A DNA stretch of 64,000 bases from assembly GCF_003201605.1 (NCBI RefSeq), contig NZ_QJJR01000002.1, positions 31,804 through 95,803 of the forward strand. Direction: 5' to 3'. Source of the stretch: Streptohalobacillus salinus. Lineage in GTDB: Bacteria; Bacillota; Bacilli; Bacillales; Amphibacillaceae. The translations under genes and the position numbers were made by a program. The notes beneath the pieces were generated by a model. That model made no database searches and was not told where the DNA came from. It was given only the letters and a program-made list of their open reading frames with translations. Positions within the stretch are counted from its first letter, which is position 1, and the number at the start of each line of letters is the position of its first letter. Below, in pieces: positions 49,071-60,416 of the stretch.

Positions 49071-49547
49071 TTAGTTAAACGATACCGCTAGTCGAGCCTT
49101 GGCCATCTTTTTATACGGTATTTCTATCGTTTTTGTACGTGCTTTATCCTTGTATTCGATTGTTGCAACTTCTTCATTGCTAAAAGCAACTAACTGACCT
49201 TCAATTGCTTTCATGCCACCTATTGGCTCATATAATTTGATATGCACATGCGATCCCACAAACTTTGTAAAATCTGCCGTTTTTTTAAGTGGACGTTCGG
49301 CTCCTGGTGAGGATACTTCTAAATAATACATGTCTTTAATCGGGTCTGTTTCGTCTAATTTTTCACTTAATAACTCAGATACACGTCCACACTCTTCAAT
49401 ATCAACGCCACCTTCTTTATCAACAAACACACGAAGATACCAACTCTTACCTTCTTTCACATATTCTACATCAACAAGTTCGAGGTTTAATTCTTCCATA
49501 ATTGGTTGCACCAATTGTTCTGTTTGTTCAACTACGTTATTAGCCAT
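49071..49547 (-). CDS. rimP: Ribosome maturation factor RimP
   Basis: From the ATG at 49547, after AGGAGG, the protein is 158 aa. RimP features are [33 protein letters not shown] (seen in the order [34 protein letters not shown]), then [14 protein letters not shown], and a C-terminal SH3-like domain. It aids 30S assembly. First gene of the rimP-nusA-ylxR-ylxQ-infB-ylxP-rbfA operon. Confidence 0.96.
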   Translation of the reverse strand: MANNVVEQTEQLVQPIMEELNLELVDVEYVKEGKSWYLRVFVDKEGGVDIEECGRVSELLSEKLDETDPIKDMYYLEVSSPGAERPLKKTADFTKFVGSHVHIKLYEPIGGMKAIEGQLVAFSNEEVATIEYKDKARTKTIEIPYKKMAKARLAVSFN

Positions 49548-49631
49548 ACAATCGCCTCCTATCAAAAGCGTAAATTTCGTCAGATCTCATTTGTTTGTTT
49601 AACTTCTGTTGTTGCTCTTTAAGCAATGTTA

Positions 49632-49656
49632 AATCCCTTGCCAATAGACAAGGGAT
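49632..49656 (-). promoter_or_regulatory. Hairpin in the rimP leader
   Basis: ATCCCTTG and CAAGGGAT (49633-49640 and 49649-49656) form an 8-bp stem about 85 bases upstream of rimP, followed by TTTAACATT. It may be a second terminator for polC or an attenuator of the rimP operon. In B. subtilis the nusA operon leader is controlled; here the mechanism cannot be told from sequence. Confidence 0.4.
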
Positions 49657-49699
49657 CCGATCGACTTACATTAAACTAAACGAACCACATTGTAAAGAA

Positions 49700-49720
49700 A
49701 GAGTGGGTAGAACCCACTCT
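49700..49720 (-). terminator. polC terminator
   Basis: AGAGTGGGT pairs with ACCCACTCT around three bases, followed by TTCTTTAC on the minus strand. It lies about 95 bases past the polC stop. The bases 49721-49815 hold no gene. Confidence 0.8.
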
Positions 49721-49815
49721 AATCTTAACAACGTCACATTACATCTATAGATAATATAGCATATTCCTGAAAAATATTCAAGTTCGTTATCTGGCTTAGT
49801 TCCGCTGAGATTGAG

Positions 49816-52800
49816 CTAGAAAAGTGACAGTTGATTTTTCTCCTCCATCCCTTCTAAACAACCTTGTTGATCGAGGGTTTCAAGAATGGTTTTAGAGATG
49901 CGACTGCGCTCACGTAAATCTTCTTTTGAAAGGAACTCACCGGCTTCTCGCGCCTTCACAATATTTAAAGCTGCATTTGTGCCAAGGCCATCAATCGCAT
50001 TAAACGGTGGAATTAAGTTATCACCATCCACCAAGAAATCGGTCGCACTTGATTTATATAGATCAACTTTATTAAACTTAAAACCACGCTCGTTCATCTC
50101 AAGAGATAGTTCTAACACAACGACTAAACTCTTCTCTTTTGGCGATGCATCGTTGCCTTTTTGATAAATTTCTTTCATGCGGTTCCGTATGGCATCTGAG
50201 CCTTTAATCATTGTCTCTACTTCAAAATCACTTGCACGTACAGTGAAATATGCAGCGTAAAACAAAATTGGATGATGTACCTTAAAGTAGGCGATACGAA
50301 TAGCCATAAGGACATAAGCAGCCGCGTGTGCTTTAGGAAACATGTATTTAATTTTACGACAGGAATCAATGTACCAATCTGGCACATCGTTTTTTTTCAT
50401 CTCAACAACCCACTCATCTTCAAGCCCTTTGCCTTTTCTGACCGCTTCCATGATCCGAAAGGCCAGTGATGCTTCCACACCTTTATGCATAAGATAGACC
50501 ATGATATCATCACGACAACCAATAACATCAGCAAGTTCACAAATCCCTTTATTGACTAACTCTTGTGCATTTCCGAGCCACACATCAGTCCCGTGTGATA
50601 ACCCAGAAATAATCAACAATTCAGCAAACGTCTTTGGATTTGTATCTTCTAACATTTGTCGAACAAACTTCGTCCCGAATTCTGGCACACCAAGCGTTCC
50701 TGTTCCACACATAATTTGGCTCGCGTCCACACCTAATACTTCAGGTGAAGAGAAAATTTTCATGACATCCGCATCATCAATGGGAATATCTTCTGGGAGA
50801 ATGCCGCTCAAATCTTGCAACATACGGATCATTGTTGGATCATCATGGCCAAGAATATCTAATTTTAATAAGTTATCGTGAATCGAATGGAAATCAAAAT
50901 GGGTTGTTTTCCATTCTGAGTTGCGGTCATCTGCTGGAAATTGAATGGGTGTGAAATCATAAATATCCATATAATCTGGTACAACGATTATCCCACCTGG
51001 GTGCTGACCTGTGGTTCGCTTTACTCCGGTACACCCCTGAACCAATCGATCAACTTCAGCATTTTTAATGTGTAATCCATTATCTCCTGCATAGCCTTTC
51101 ACATAACCATACGCAGTTTTGTCAGCAACAGTTCCAATCGTACCTGCTCGAAAAACATAGTCCTCACCAAATAACACTTTGGTGTAATTGTGAGCTTTAG
51201 CCTGATAATCACCTGAGAAATTTAAATCAATATCAGGAACCTTATCCCCTTTAAAGCCTAAGAAGGTTTCAAACGGAATATCCTGTCCATCTTTTTTATA
51301 AAGCGTACCACACTCCTCACAATTTTTATCTGGTAAATCAAAACCACTTGCATACTCACCCTTAGTGAAGAAATGGTGATGACGGCATTTCGGACAAACA
51401 TAGTGTGGCGGTAATGGATTTACTTCCGTGATTTCTGTAAAGGTTGCAATTAATGATGAACCCACAGACCCCCTTGATCCTACTAAGTAGCCATCTTCTA
51501 ATGATTTTTTAACCAGCTTTTGTGAAATCAAATAGATAACCGCAAAACCGTGACCGATGATACTTTTTAGTTCTTTCTCCATCCGATTCACAACGAGCTC
51601 TGGCAGTTCATTTCCATATAGGTTATGAGCAAATGCATAACTCATCTCTCGGATTTCTTGATCGGCACCTTCGATGTTAGGTGTGTATAACTCTTCTTTA
51701 ACTGGTGTAATCTCTTCGATGTCATCCGCTAATCTATTTGTATTGGTCACAACGATTTCTTTCGCTTTTTCTTCACCTAAGAAGGCAAAACAATCAAGCA
51801 TTTCGTTAGTCGTTCTAAAGTGCACATCGGGTAATGGTTGGCGACTCAACGGGTTGCCGTTTTGAGATTTTATTAAGATTTGACGATATATTTTATCACG
51901 CTCATCAAGATAATGCGCATTCCCCGTGGCAACACACGGTTTATTTAATGCCTCAGCGAGCTCGACAACATTTCGAATGATATCATATAGCTGCGCTTCA
52001 TTTTGAACCAGTTCTCGATTGATCAGCGGGGCAAAGTTCTCTGGTGGTTGCACCTCAATATAGTCATAATATTTCGCTACTTTTATTGCCTCATCTTTTG
52101 ATTTTTGCATCATTGTCTCAAACACTTCACCTTTATCGCAACCAGAACCAACCAAAATCCCTTCACGTAGTTCTGTTAATTTTGAGCGTGGGATTCGTGG
52201 TACGCGATAAAAATAATCAATATGACTTAAAGAAATCAATTTAAACATATTTTTAAGACCTGCTTGTGTTTGCGCTAGTAGGGTTGCATGGTGTGGACGA
52301 GCACGTTGATAAGCATTTCCTTCACCCATGTGTTGATTAAACTGATTGTGATTTAAAATATCACGTTCAGCAGCTTCTTTAACCAATTTCCACATTAAAT
52401 ATGCTGTAGCTTCCGTATCATAAATAGCACGGTGATGCTGGGTTAATTCTATGTTGTAATATTTACACAATACATTTAGGCGATGACTTTTGAGTTGCGG
52501 TAGAATAAAGCGACCTAATTCTAGCGTATCGATCACTGGGTTCATCGCTTCTTCAATCCCTGCTTTTTGAAAGCCTTGATTAATAAATCCCATATCAAAG
52601 CTAGCATTATGGGCAACAAGAATATCCTCACCAATCCATGCTTTAAACTCAGTTAAAACCTCTTCTACTTCTGGGGCATCTTTTAACATGTCATCAGTAA
52701 TCCCCGTTAGATCAATAATCGTTTGTGAGAGGGGTTGATGCGGATTGCTAAAACGTTCAAAGCGCTCAACAATTTCGCCTTCTTTCACGCGTACAGCTGC

Positions 52801-54108
52801 AAGTTCAATGATCGTATCATATACTGCGGACAGACCAGTCGTCTCAACGTCAAATACGACGTAATCCGCTGTTTCTAGATGGATGTCCCGGGCATTGTAA
52901 GCAATCGGTACCCCATCATCAACAATATTGACTTCAACCCCATATAACATCTTGATTCCATGCTTTTTACTAGCGCCATGCGCCTCTGGAAATGCTTGTG
53001 CGCCGGCATGATCTGTAACCGCTACTGCTTTATGGCCCCACTTTGCAGCTTGTTCAACCAGTGCAGATACCGACATAACCGCATCCATTTGACTCATTGT
53101 TGTATGGGCATGTAATTCAACACGTTTTTCATCATCTGCGGCCGTATCTTTACGACTTGCAACAGCTATCTCATTCAAGTCATTCATCATCATTGTTAAT
53201 TCATTACTAAAAGTATCGGTCTGAATCGTTCCTCTAACTTTTACCCAAAGACCTTTTGTCACACTTTTAAACTTATCTTTGTCTTTATCATCACGGGAAA
53301 ACATTTTGACACTAAACGAATCCGTATAGTCCGTGATTTTAGCCATCAATAAATGACGCCCAGAACGCAATTCTCGTACCTCGACATCAAAGATGTATCC
53401 TTCAAAGACAATCCGTCGATTTTCTTCTGTTATCGACGCCATCGTAAATGGCTCTTCTTTTATCGGATAACCAATCATAACTGGCTCATCGGTCATTTCT
53501 TTAGGTTTTTCTTTTTGCATTTTCTGTTGATCTTCCATTGCTTTTTTAACGAGCAATTGGTCTTCCATCGCTTTTTGTTCTCTAAACTTCGTGACATCTT
53601 CTGTTTTCACTTCTGTCTGACATTCAACACGCCACGTAGGTAAACCAAATTGTTGACAATAAGCTTTAAAACTTACATTAAAGCGCTGATTCAGAATAGT
53701 ACGCTCGGTATCATTTCGCGTTTTCAAAATCAACTTTTTATTATCTATAACCGGTTTCTGTTGCTCAATCCAGTCTTTATATCCAGGCGAGAGTTGATTC
53801 GACTGGCTTAAAAAGTCGTTCCAATAACTACACATTTGTTCATCTTCTATTGTTAAGTCGGCTGACTTAATCGTAAAATCCACGGTTGCAATGGATTGAA
53901 ATGTCTCTTGTAATTTAAGGCGTAATAATCGAAAGATATGAATTGGAAGAATGATTGGAAAGTGAAAGTGAAAAACCCATCGTTTTTCTTGTTTATATAC
54001 CTCTAACTTCTCCAAACTCGCTTGTTTGAAATACGTTTGCTGATCAACACTATCCATCTTGATCTGTTCAAGTAATATTTTCATTTTGTCTTGATTCGTT
54101 ACTGTCAT
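49816..54108 (-). CDS. polC: DNA polymerase III alpha subunit, PolC type
   Basis: This 1430-aa replicative polymerase has the PolC layout: N-terminal helical/OB region, PHP domain ([17 protein letters not shown]), an inserted DnaQ-like 3'-5' exonuclease ([32 protein letters not shown]), a zinc site (CPKCRHHHF and CEECG), and the palm with [18 protein letters not shown]-type [14 protein letters not shown] and a tandem helix-hairpin-helix. It ends in QLSLF, the beta-clamp binding motif. Located after proS as in B. subtilis. Confidence 0.98.
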   Translation of the reverse strand: MTVTNQDKMKILLEQIKMDSVDQQTYFKQASLEKLEVYKQEKRWVFHFHFPIILPIHIFRLLRLKLQETFQSIATVDFTIKSADLTIEDEQMCSYWNDFLSQSNQLSPGYKDWIEQQKPVIDNKKLILKTRNDTERTILNQRFNVSFKAYCQQFGLPTWRVECQTEVKTEDVTKFREQKAMEDQLLVKKAMEDQQKMQKEKPKEMTDEPVMIGYPIKEEPFTMASITEENRRIVFEGYIFDVEVRELRSGRHLLMAKITDYTDSFSVKMFSRDDKDKDKFKSVTKGLWVKVRGTIQTDTFSNELTMMMNDLNEIAVASRKDTAADDEKRVELHAHTTMSQMDAVMSVSALVEQAAKWGHKAVAVTDHAGAQAFPEAHGASKKHGIKMLYGVEVNIVDDGVPIAYNARDIHLETADYVVFDVETTGLSAVYDTIIELAAVRVKEGEIVERFERFSNPHQPLSQTIIDLTGITDDMLKDAPEVEEVLTEFKAWIGEDILVAHNASFDMGFINQGFQKAGIEEAMNPVIDTLELGRFILPQLKSHRLNVLCKYYNIELTQHHRAIYDTEATAYLMWKLVKEAAERDILNHNQFNQHMGEGNAYQRARPHHATLLAQTQAGLKNMFKLISLSHIDYFYRVPRIPRSKLTELREGILVGSGCDKGEVFETMMQKSKDEAIKVAKYYDYIEVQPPENFAPLINRELVQNEAQLYDIIRNVVELAEALNKPCVATGNAHYLDERDKIYRQILIKSQNGNPLSRQPLPDVHFRTTNEMLDCFAFLGEEKAKEIVVTNTNRLADDIEEITPVKEELYTPNIEGADQEIREMSYAFAHNLYGNELPELVVNRMEKELKSIIGHGFAVIYLISQKLVKKSLEDGYLVGSRGSVGSSLIATFTEITEVNPLPPHYVCPKCRHHHFFTKGEYASGFDLPDKNCEECGTLYKKDGQDIPFETFLGFKGDKVPDIDLNFSGDYQAKAHNYTKVLFGEDYVFRAGTIGTVADKTAYGYVKGYAGDNGLHIKNAEVDRLVQGCTGVKRTTGQHPGGIIVVPDYMDIYDFTPIQFPADDRNSEWKTTHFDFHSIHDNLLKLDILGHDDPTMIRMLQDLSGILPEDIPIDDADVMKIFSSPEVLGVDASQIMCGTGTLGVPEFGTKFVRQMLEDTNPKTFAELLIISGLSHGTDVWLGNAQELVNKGICELADVIGCRDDIMVYLMHKGVEASLAFRIMEAVRKGKGLEDEWVVEMKKNDVPDWYIDSCRKIKYMFPKAHAAAYVLMAIRIAYFKVHHPILFYAAYFTVRASDFEVETMIKGSDAIRNRMKEIYQKGNDASPKEKSLVVVLELSLEMNERGFKFNKVDLYKSSATDFLVDGDNLIPPFNAIDGLGTNAALNIVKAREAGEFLSKEDLRERSRISKTILETLDQQGCLEGMEEKNQLSLF

Positions 54109-54137
54109 CGCTTGACCTCCATCAAAATAGAATGGTA

Positions 54138-54166
54138 AACCCTTGTCTTTAGTTAAGACAAGGGTT
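54138..54166 (-). terminator. Hairpin after proS
   Basis: AACCCTTGTCTT pairs perfectly with AAGACAAGGGTT (54155-54166 and 54138-54149), 5-base loop, between proS and polC. The bases after it (TACCATTC) are poor in U, so it may be a processing or stability stem rather than an efficient terminator. Confidence 0.6.
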
Positions 54167-54179
54167 ACGGGTTACACTA

Positions 54180-55877
54180 TTACCACTCTTGCTTTAATAC
54201 CTTAAATAAATCATTAACAGCCACATCGGACTGTTCACCTGTTTTACGTACCTTAAACTCAACGATCGCTTCACCAGCTTTATTTCCAACCGTTACCCGA
54301 AGTGGTAACCCAATTAAATCACTATCAGCAAATTTCACACCAGCACGTTCAGCTCGATCATCATAAAGTACTGAATAGCCAGCAGCTCTAAGGTCTTTGT
54401 ATAAGCGCTCACCTAATTCCGATTGTTCTTCCTTTTTAGTGTTTAAAACGAGTAAGTGTACATTAAATGGCGCGACAGCTTTAGGCCAAACAATGCCACG
54501 GTCATCATGATGTTGTTCAACAATGGCTGCCAAGGTCCGTGAAACACCGATACCGTAACAACCCATTGTCATCACCGCACTACGACCTTGGTCATTTAAG
54601 AAATCCGCGCCCAGTTTTTCAGCATAAAATTTACCAAGTTTAAAGACTTGACCGATTTCAATTCCTTCAGCAAATTTAATCACACCTTTGCCGTCAGGTG
54701 AAGCATCTCCCGCTTTAATAAAGCGAACATCTTCATAAGTAAATGTTCCAAAATCACGGCTAGGGTTTACGTTCGTATAATGATAGCCATTCTCATTTGC
54801 ACCACACACTGCATTTCCGACCGCTTTAAGGGCAACATCACAAATCACCTGCACATCACCACCGACAGCGATTGGACCTAATGATCCGAAGTTAGCGCCA
54901 ACGACTTCAAGTGCTTCGACTTCAGTTGCCATCGTTAACGTATCAACTTTTAATAAATGCTTCAACTTAATTTCATTTACATCATGATCGCCTCGCGTCA
55001 CGACCATCACATACGTATCATCCGCTTTAAATAGCAATGATTTTAACCCTTGTTCAAGTGTTATGTCGAAGAAATCACACACCTCCTGCATCGTCTTCTG
55101 ATCAGGTGTTGCTTTCTTCTCTAAAGGCAGTTGTTCTGTTGTACTTGCCGTATAGTTATCCAATACTTCAGCCATTTCAATATTTGCTGCATACTCAGAT
55201 TCAGTAGAAAAGGCTATGGTATCTTCACCAACTTCTGATAAAGCCATAAATTCATGGGTATCTTTCCCCCCCATTGCACCAGAATCAGCGATGACCGCTC
55301 TAAAATTCAAGCCTAACCGTGTGAAAATTCGGCTGTACGCCTCATACATCGCTTGATAACTTTCGTCTAAACTCTCATCCGTCGCGTGGAAAGAATAGGC
55401 ATCCTTCATAATGAACTCCCGACCACGAAGTAAGCCAAATCGTGGGCGACGCTCATCTCTAAATTTCGTTTGAATTTGATATAACGTAATCGGTAATTTT
55501 TTATAGCTTTTTATTTCATCACGAACCATGCTAGTAACGACCTCTTCATGTGTTGGCCCTAGTACAAAGTCACGGTCATGACGGTCTTTTAGACGCATCA
55601 ATTCTGGTCCCATCTTGTCCCAACGTCCTGATTCTTCCCATAGCTCTTTGGCTTGGAGGGCAGGCATCAATACTTCATTGCCACCAATGGCATCCATTTC
55701 TTCGCGGATTACCGTTTCTATGGTGTTTAAAACTTTTTTGCCTAATGGTAAAAAGCTATACACCCCAGAGAAATTTTGACGAATGTACCCAGCCCGGAGC
55801 AACAATTGATGACTTTTTATATCTGCATCCGCAGGTACTTCTTTTAGTGTTGGAATTAACGTTTTACTTTGTCTCAT
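54180..55877 (-). CDS. proS: Prolyl-tRNA synthetase, bacterial type
   Basis: This 565-aa class II synthetase has motif 2 ([28 protein letters not shown], seen as [11 protein letters not shown] and [11 protein letters not shown]), an editing insertion domain (about residues 225-390), motif 3 ([13 protein letters not shown]), and a C-terminal anticodon-binding domain ([23 protein letters not shown] in parts). It charges tRNA-Pro and can edit Ala-tRNA-Pro. There is no room for a T-box leader: it begins 25 bases after rseP. Confidence 0.97.
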   Translation of the reverse strand: MRQSKTLIPTLKEVPADADIKSHQLLLRAGYIRQNFSGVYSFLPLGKKVLNTIETVIREEMDAIGGNEVLMPALQAKELWEESGRWDKMGPELMRLKDRHDRDFVLGPTHEEVVTSMVRDEIKSYKKLPITLYQIQTKFRDERRPRFGLLRGREFIMKDAYSFHATDESLDESYQAMYEAYSRIFTRLGLNFRAVIADSGAMGGKDTHEFMALSEVGEDTIAFSTESEYAANIEMAEVLDNYTASTTEQLPLEKKATPDQKTMQEVCDFFDITLEQGLKSLLFKADDTYVMVVTRGDHDVNEIKLKHLLKVDTLTMATEVEALEVVGANFGSLGPIAVGGDVQVICDVALKAVGNAVCGANENGYHYTNVNPSRDFGTFTYEDVRFIKAGDASPDGKGVIKFAEGIEIGQVFKLGKFYAEKLGADFLNDQGRSAVMTMGCYGIGVSRTLAAIVEQHHDDRGIVWPKAVAPFNVHLLVLNTKKEEQSELGERLYKDLRAAGYSVLYDDRAERAGVKFADSDLIGLPLRVTVGNKAGEAIVEFKVRKTGEQSDVAVNDLFKVLKQEW

Positions 55878-55902
55878 TTTTATCCACCTTTTCTATGTTC
55901 AA

Positions 55903-57159
55903 TTAAAAGAATAAGCGTTGCAAATCATTCCAGGTAACGATAATCATTAACAGCATTAGCAATGCGAAACCAACAAAATGAACCAAACCTTCTTTTTCTT
56001 GCGAAATCGGCTTGCCTCTTACTGCTTCTAGTCCAATAAAGATAAGACGACCACCGTCAAGGGCAGGTAAAGGCATTAAGTTAATGATTCCTAAGTTGAC
56101 GCTCAAAGCGGCTGTCCATTGCATGAAATTCCAAAATCCAGTTTGAACAACTTGATCTGTAAAGTCATAAATACCCACAGGTCCCGACAACATATCAACA
56201 GAGAATTGACCGGTAATTAGCATACCTAAATTAACAAGGATCAGTTTAGACCATCGGTAAGTTTCTTCAAAACTATAGGGAATTGCTTTCAAAATAGATG
56301 TTTCCATCCCACGCATAACACCGATGCGGCCAATTTCTAAATCTTCTACTTGAGAAACATCTGGTGTTACCGCTGTATCAAAACTTCTATCTTCTCGTTT
56401 TACAGTAAGTTGAACCTCTTCACCGGGGCGTTCGGCGATTATTGTTTGGAATTCAATCCACCCAGTAATCGCTTCATTATTAATCGCAGTAATTTCATCG
56501 TTAGCCATTAATCCAGCTGCATCAGCGGGCGTATCATCAAGAACCTCTCCTAAGATGGCATCTTCTACAGGAATGCCATTAAATGCGCCAATCATAAAGA
56601 ATAACACGGCGGTTAAAACAAAGTTCATAAATGGACCCGCAAAAAGTTGTAAAAAGCGTTTCGTTTTTGATTTTGAGGCAAATTGACGAGAATAAGGCGC
56701 AATTTGTGTTTTAGTTTCATTCATAACATAATTTGCATCTTCAGCAACACGATAATGTAGTGTTTCTTCTTCGCCAATCCGAGAAGCGTTAATATAAAGT
56801 TTATGATCTAAATCAGCATCAAGTACTTCGATTACTTCTGCGTTGGGATATTTTTCTTTGTGGTTAATGATAATATCTGTAACAGCTTGCTGTTCATTTA
56901 AAATTAAACCAATATGTTGACCAGGCTTTAAGTCGATAATCTCTGGGTCTTCTCCCGCCACACGTACATAACCACCCATGGGAAGGATGCGTATCGTATA
57001 CAAGGTTTCTCCTTTTTTGATTGAGAAAATCTTTGGCCCGAAACCAATTGCGAACTCTCTAACTAACATCCCTGTCTTTTTTGCAACAATAAAATGTCCG
57101 AATTCATGGACAAAAACTAACAATCCGAACATTAATATAAACGCAATAATTGTGTTCAC
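55903..57159 (-). CDS. rseP: Intramembrane zinc metalloprotease RseP/RasP
   Basis: This 418-aa site-2 protease has the HExxH motif in FVHEFGHFIVAK in its first membrane helix, a PDZ domain (GEVLDDTPADAAGLMANDEITAINNE by parts: TPADAAGLMANDEI), and the second catalytic signature NLMPLPALDGGR. In B. subtilis RasP cleaves anti-sigma factors and signal-peptide remnants. It follows cdsA by 51 bases; dxr, which normally lies between them in Bacillus, is missing. Confidence 0.96.
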   Translation of the reverse strand: MNTIIAFILMFGLLVFVHEFGHFIVAKKTGMLVREFAIGFGPKIFSIKKGETLYTIRILPMGGYVRVAGEDPEIIDLKPGQHIGLILNEQQAVTDIIINHKEKYPNAEVIEVLDADLDHKLYINASRIGEEETLHYRVAEDANYVMNETKTQIAPYSRQFASKSKTKRFLQLFAGPFMNFVLTAVLFFMIGAFNGIPVEDAILGEVLDDTPADAAGLMANDEITAINNEAITGWIEFQTIIAERPGEEVQLTVKREDRSFDTAVTPDVSQVEDLEIGRIGVMRGMETSILKAIPYSFEETYRWSKLILVNLGMLITGQFSVDMLSGPVGIYDFTDQVVQTGFWNFMQWTAALSVNLGIINLMPLPALDGGRLIFIGLEAVRGKPISQEKEGLVHFVGFALLMLLMIIVTWNDLQRLFF

Positions 57160-57210
57160 ATGTATCTCTCCTTCATAAATTCACCACTAATACATTTCCC
57201 GTATCTGTTG

Positions 57211-57996
57211 CTACTGAATAAACTGTATAAAATATAAAAACGGAAAAACGAATAACCAACTATCAAATCGATCGAGAATTCCACCATGTCCAGGTAGAAT
57301 ATGTCCGGAATCTTTAACGACATAATAACGTTTAAAAGCAGACTCAACAAGGTCACCAATTTGACCAATCCCTGAACCTATCAAACTAACGAGTATCACA
57401 ACGATAATAGAATCATGTACCGGGAAAATAAATTGAAAAACAAGTCCCAAAACCACAGCTAAAGCCATGCCGCCAATGGCACCTTCAATGGTCTTATTTG
57501 GGCTGATTTCCGGCCACAATTTCCGACGACCAAATGCACGACCTGAAAAATAGGCACCTGTGTCCGTCGCCAAAATGATGATGATTGCAAAAAAGATAAA
57601 TTCTAATCCCGCGCGTTGTGCTTCAATAAAATAGTGAAACCCTAAACCAAGATAAATAGCTGTTAACAACATAAAACCAGCATCTTCAAAAGTGAATTTG
57701 TTTTTCACCAACACTGTATAGCTTAATAGTAATAAACTGACAAACAATAAAATCTCTTGTTGGTATTGCTTAATCCATTCAAAAGCATCAATCGATGGTA
57801 CGAGTAGCACCCATAGTAACACCATTGAAAACATCATTGGTACTGGATAGTTTGTCATATCTCTCATTTTAAACAATTCATATAATCCAATTGCTGAAAT
57901 AACAGCCATGATTGCGTAAAACGGCCATCCTCCAAAAATAACAAATGGGAAAAATAACAGAATTGCAGCGATTGCAGTAATAATTCTTGTTTTCAT
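57211..57996 (-). CDS. cdsA: Phosphatidate cytidylyltransferase
   Basis: This 261-aa multi-span enzyme makes CDP-diacylglycerol from phosphatidate and CTP, the substrate of PgsA. It has about seven hydrophobic segments and the family signature SAFKRYYVVKDSGHILPGHGGILDRFDS (seen as SAFKRYYVVKDSG and LPGHGGILDRFD). It lies four bases after uppS. The next expected gene, dxr, is absent. Confidence 0.96.
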   Translation of the reverse strand: MKTRIITAIAAILLFFPFVIFGGWPFYAIMAVISAIGLYELFKMRDMTNYPVPMMFSMVLLWVLLVPSIDAFEWIKQYQQEILLFVSLLLLSYTVLVKNKFTFEDAGFMLLTAIYLGLGFHYFIEAQRAGLEFIFFAIIIILATDTGAYFSGRAFGRRKLWPEISPNKTIEGAIGGMALAVVLGLVFQFIFPVHDSIIVVILVSLIGSGIGQIGDLVESAFKRYYVVKDSGHILPGHGGILDRFDSWLFVFPFLYFIQFIQ

Positions 57997-58000
57997 TATC

Positions 58001-58780
58001 TCATTCCTTTTTTGTTTCTTTTAACCCACCAAAACGCCGTTTTCTGAGCTGAAACGCATGTAGTGCTGCGCTAAATTCCGCTTCAGTAAATGCCGGCCAG
58101 TGGACGTCTGTAAACCAGAATTCAGTGTAAGCTAATTGCCACAATAAAAAATTGCTCAAGCGGATTTCTCCACTTGTTCGTATTAGCAAATCAGGATCTG
58201 GTAACTCCTTTGTAAATAAATGTGAATTAATAGTTGCTTCCTCGATTTCCGACGGTCTTAGGTTGCCGTTTTCCACTTGATGAGCAATCGATTGAACAGC
58301 GTTAACGATTTCTGAACGACTACCATAATTTAAAGCAATATTTAAAATCAGTCCTGTATTATTTGCTGTTTGATCAATCGCATATTGAACAGCTTTTTTC
58401 GTGTGTTTGGGTAGCGCATCAAAATGACCAATTGTTTTAACGCGGACATTTTCTTCTATTAGTTCTGGTAAATATACATTTAAAAACTCTTTGGGTAGTT
58501 TAAGTAAATATTCAACCTCGCTCTTTGGTCGTTTCCAATTCTCCGTAGAAAATGCATAAAGGGTTAATATTTCAATTCCTTCGCCACTTGCCATTTTTAC
58601 AATGCGTCTTACATTATCCATTCCTTCTTTGTGACCGCGCATACGCGGGAGGCCTTGATCATTTGCCCAACGACCGTTACCATCCATGATGATTGCCACG
58701 TGTTTAGGCACAACTTCGATGGTTGCATCAGACTCATATGTTATTTTATTTCGTTTGAACGGCCATTTTATAAAAGACAT
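58001..58780 (-). CDS. uppS: Undecaprenyl diphosphate synthase (isoprenyl transferase)
   Basis: From the ATG at 58780, eight bases after GGAGG, the protein is 259 aa. It makes the C55 carrier lipid for wall synthesis from farnesyl and isopentenyl diphosphate. Motifs: HVAIIMDGNGRWA with the catalytic Asp, RGHKEGMDNVRR, LTLYAFSTENWKRP, LNIALNYGSRSEI, DLLIRTSGEIRLSNFLLWQ. The carrier's C5 units may come from the mevalonate route, since dxr is missing from this cluster. Confidence 0.97.
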   Translation of the reverse strand: MSFIKWPFKRNKITYESDATIEVVPKHVAIIMDGNGRWANDQGLPRMRGHKEGMDNVRRIVKMASGEGIEILTLYAFSTENWKRPKSEVEYLLKLPKEFLNVYLPELIEENVRVKTIGHFDALPKHTKKAVQYAIDQTANNTGLILNIALNYGSRSEIVNAVQSIAHQVENGNLRPSEIEEATINSHLFTKELPDPDLLIRTSGEIRLSNFLLWQLAYTEFWFTDVHWPAFTEAEFSAALHAFQLRKRRFGGLKETKKE

Positions 58781-58956
58781 ATTGTTTTCCTCCACTTGTT
58801 CCGCTTCATAACGTTCTTATGTATTCATACCTTTTTACAGTTTATCATGTTATAGCTTTAGATTCACTATTAATAGTATAATTTTATCAAAACAATCTGA
58901 TTAGAAACTTTCTCTTTGATCCCTTTATTAATGGCGATCTCTTTTAAAAAAGGAAA

Positions 58957-58982
58957 CAGGTGTAGCATGTACGCTACACCTG
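58957..58982 (-). terminator. frr terminator
   Basis: CAGGTGTAGC pairs perfectly with GCTACACCTG around six bases, followed by TTTCCTTTT on the minus strand. It ends the pyrH-frr unit. The spacer to uppS (58983 side excluded; 58781-58956) shows no gene; the uppS promoter is not clear. Confidence 0.95.
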
Positions 58983-58996
58983 TAATTAAACTAGAA

Positions 58997-59554
58997 TCAC
59001 ACTTCTAAAATTTCTGCCTCTTTATCTTTGGTTAATTGATCAATCTTAGCAATAAATGAATCGGTTAATTCTTGCACTTCTTCTTGATAACCACGTAGAT
59101 CATCTTCCGTTAAATCTCCATTTTTTTCATCTTTTTTCAAGTGATCATTTGCATCACGACGTACATTTCTTACTTGTACTTTTGCTTCTTCAGCAAATTT
59201 ACCCACTACTTTAACCAATTCTTTCCGACGTTCTTCAGTTAATGCAGGTATCGCAATTCGAACAACATTTCCATCACTTGATGGTTGTAAACCTAAATCA
59301 GCTTTTTGAATCGCCTTTTCAATCTCTCCAATTGAAGATTTATCAAATGGCGAAATCATTAGCAAGCGTGCTTCAGGCACAGAAATTGTCGCTAATTGAT
59401 TGAGTGGTGTAGCTGCTCCGTAGTAATCAACAAATACACTATTTAAAATTGCTGGGTTTGCACGACCGGCACGTACAGTAGCTAAATTCTTTGAATAAGA
59501 TTGAACTGCTTGTTCCATTTTACTTTTAGCATCTTTAATGATTGCTTGTGACAT
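58997..59554 (-). CDS. frr: Ribosome recycling factor
   Basis: This 185-aa protein is the standard RRF length and resembles the tRNA-shaped two-domain factor that, with EF-G, splits post-termination ribosomes. Typical segments are [39 protein letters not shown] (in parts), [18 protein letters not shown] and [13 protein letters not shown]. It follows pyrH by two bases, the conserved pair. Confidence 0.98.
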   Translation of the reverse strand: MSQAIIKDAKSKMEQAVQSYSKNLATVRAGRANPAILNSVFVDYYGAATPLNQLATISVPEARLLMISPFDKSSIGEIEKAIQKADLGLQPSSDGNVVRIAIPALTEERRKELVKVVGKFAEEAKVQVRNVRRDANDHLKKDEKNGDLTEDDLRGYQEEVQELTDSFIAKIDQLTKDKEAEILEV

Positions 59555-59556
59555 CT

Positions 59557-60279
59557 TTATTTCCCCCTAATGATGGTACCGATATCTTCACCAGAAACGG
59601 CCCGTTTGATGTTTCCTTCTTCAGTAACTGAGAATACTAATAGAGGTATATCATTATCCATACATAGCGATGAGGCAGTTGTGTCCATGACGCCTAAGCC
59701 GTCATTTAACATTTTCATGTAAGTTATTTCTTCATATTTAACTGCAGAAAGATCCAGCTTTGGATCAGCAGAATAAACACCATCAACATTATTTTTAGCC
59801 ATTAAAATGACTTCAGCATCAACCTCTGCAGCTCTTAATGCTGCGGTTGTATCAGTTGAAAAGTATGGATTACCTGTTCCAGCAGCAAAAATAACGACAC
59901 GTTTTTTCTCCAAATGACGAATCGCTCTTCTTCTAATATATGGTTCAGCAACTTGGCGCATTTCAATCGATGTTTGAACGCGGGTCTCTACACCACAATT
60001 TTCAAGGCTATCTTGTAAAGCAAGTGAATTCATGACTGTCGCCAACATACCCATATAGTCTGCATTAGCTCGATCCATTCCCATTTCACTGCCTACTTTT
60101 CCTCTCCAAATGTTTCCGCCACCAACGACAACGGCAACTTCGACACCTAACTCGACGACTTCTTTTATTTGTTCAGCAATCGACTGAACAATTTTCGGTT
60201 CTAAACCGTAACCTTGTTCACCAGCCAATGCTTCACCACTAATTTTTAGTACAATGCGTTTATAACGTGCTGTGGTCAT
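59557..60279 (-). CDS. pyrH: UMP kinase
   Basis: From the ATG at 60279, after GGAGG, the protein is 240 aa. It phosphorylates UMP to UDP and is a hexameric amino-acid-kinase-fold enzyme regulated by GTP and UTP. Signatures: [69 protein letters not shown] in parts, and [12 protein letters not shown]. Conserved position between tsf and frr. Confidence 0.98.
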   Translation of the reverse strand: MTTARYKRIVLKISGEALAGEQGYGLEPKIVQSIAEQIKEVVELGVEVAVVVGGGNIWRGKVGSEMGMDRANADYMGMLATVMNSLALQDSLENCGVETRVQTSIEMRQVAEPYIRRRAIRHLEKKRVVIFAAGTGNPYFSTDTTAALRAAEVDAEVILMAKNNVDGVYSADPKLDLSAVKYEEITYMKMLNDGLGVMDTTASSLCMDNDIPLLVFSVTEEGNIKRAVSGEDIGTIIRGK

Positions 60280-60374
60280 AATTACCTCCATTATGTAGAA
60301 TTTAATTTAATTTTACACGACTTTTAATGATTAAACAATCCCATTCCATTGATTGCACCACTAAATTATTCATA

Positions 60375-60400
60375 GAAAAGGGAACACCATGTGCTCCCTT
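60375..60400 (-). terminator. tsf terminator
   Basis: AAGGGAGCAC pairs with GTGTTCCCTT (one wobble) around CAT/ATG, followed by TTTCT on the minus strand, 16 bases after the tsf stop. Confidence 0.8.
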
Positions 60401-60416
60401 ATCTTCTCATACCCTA

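Noticed and set aside
55878-55902. T-box leader for proS
   Set aside because: Only 25 bases separate rseP and proS.
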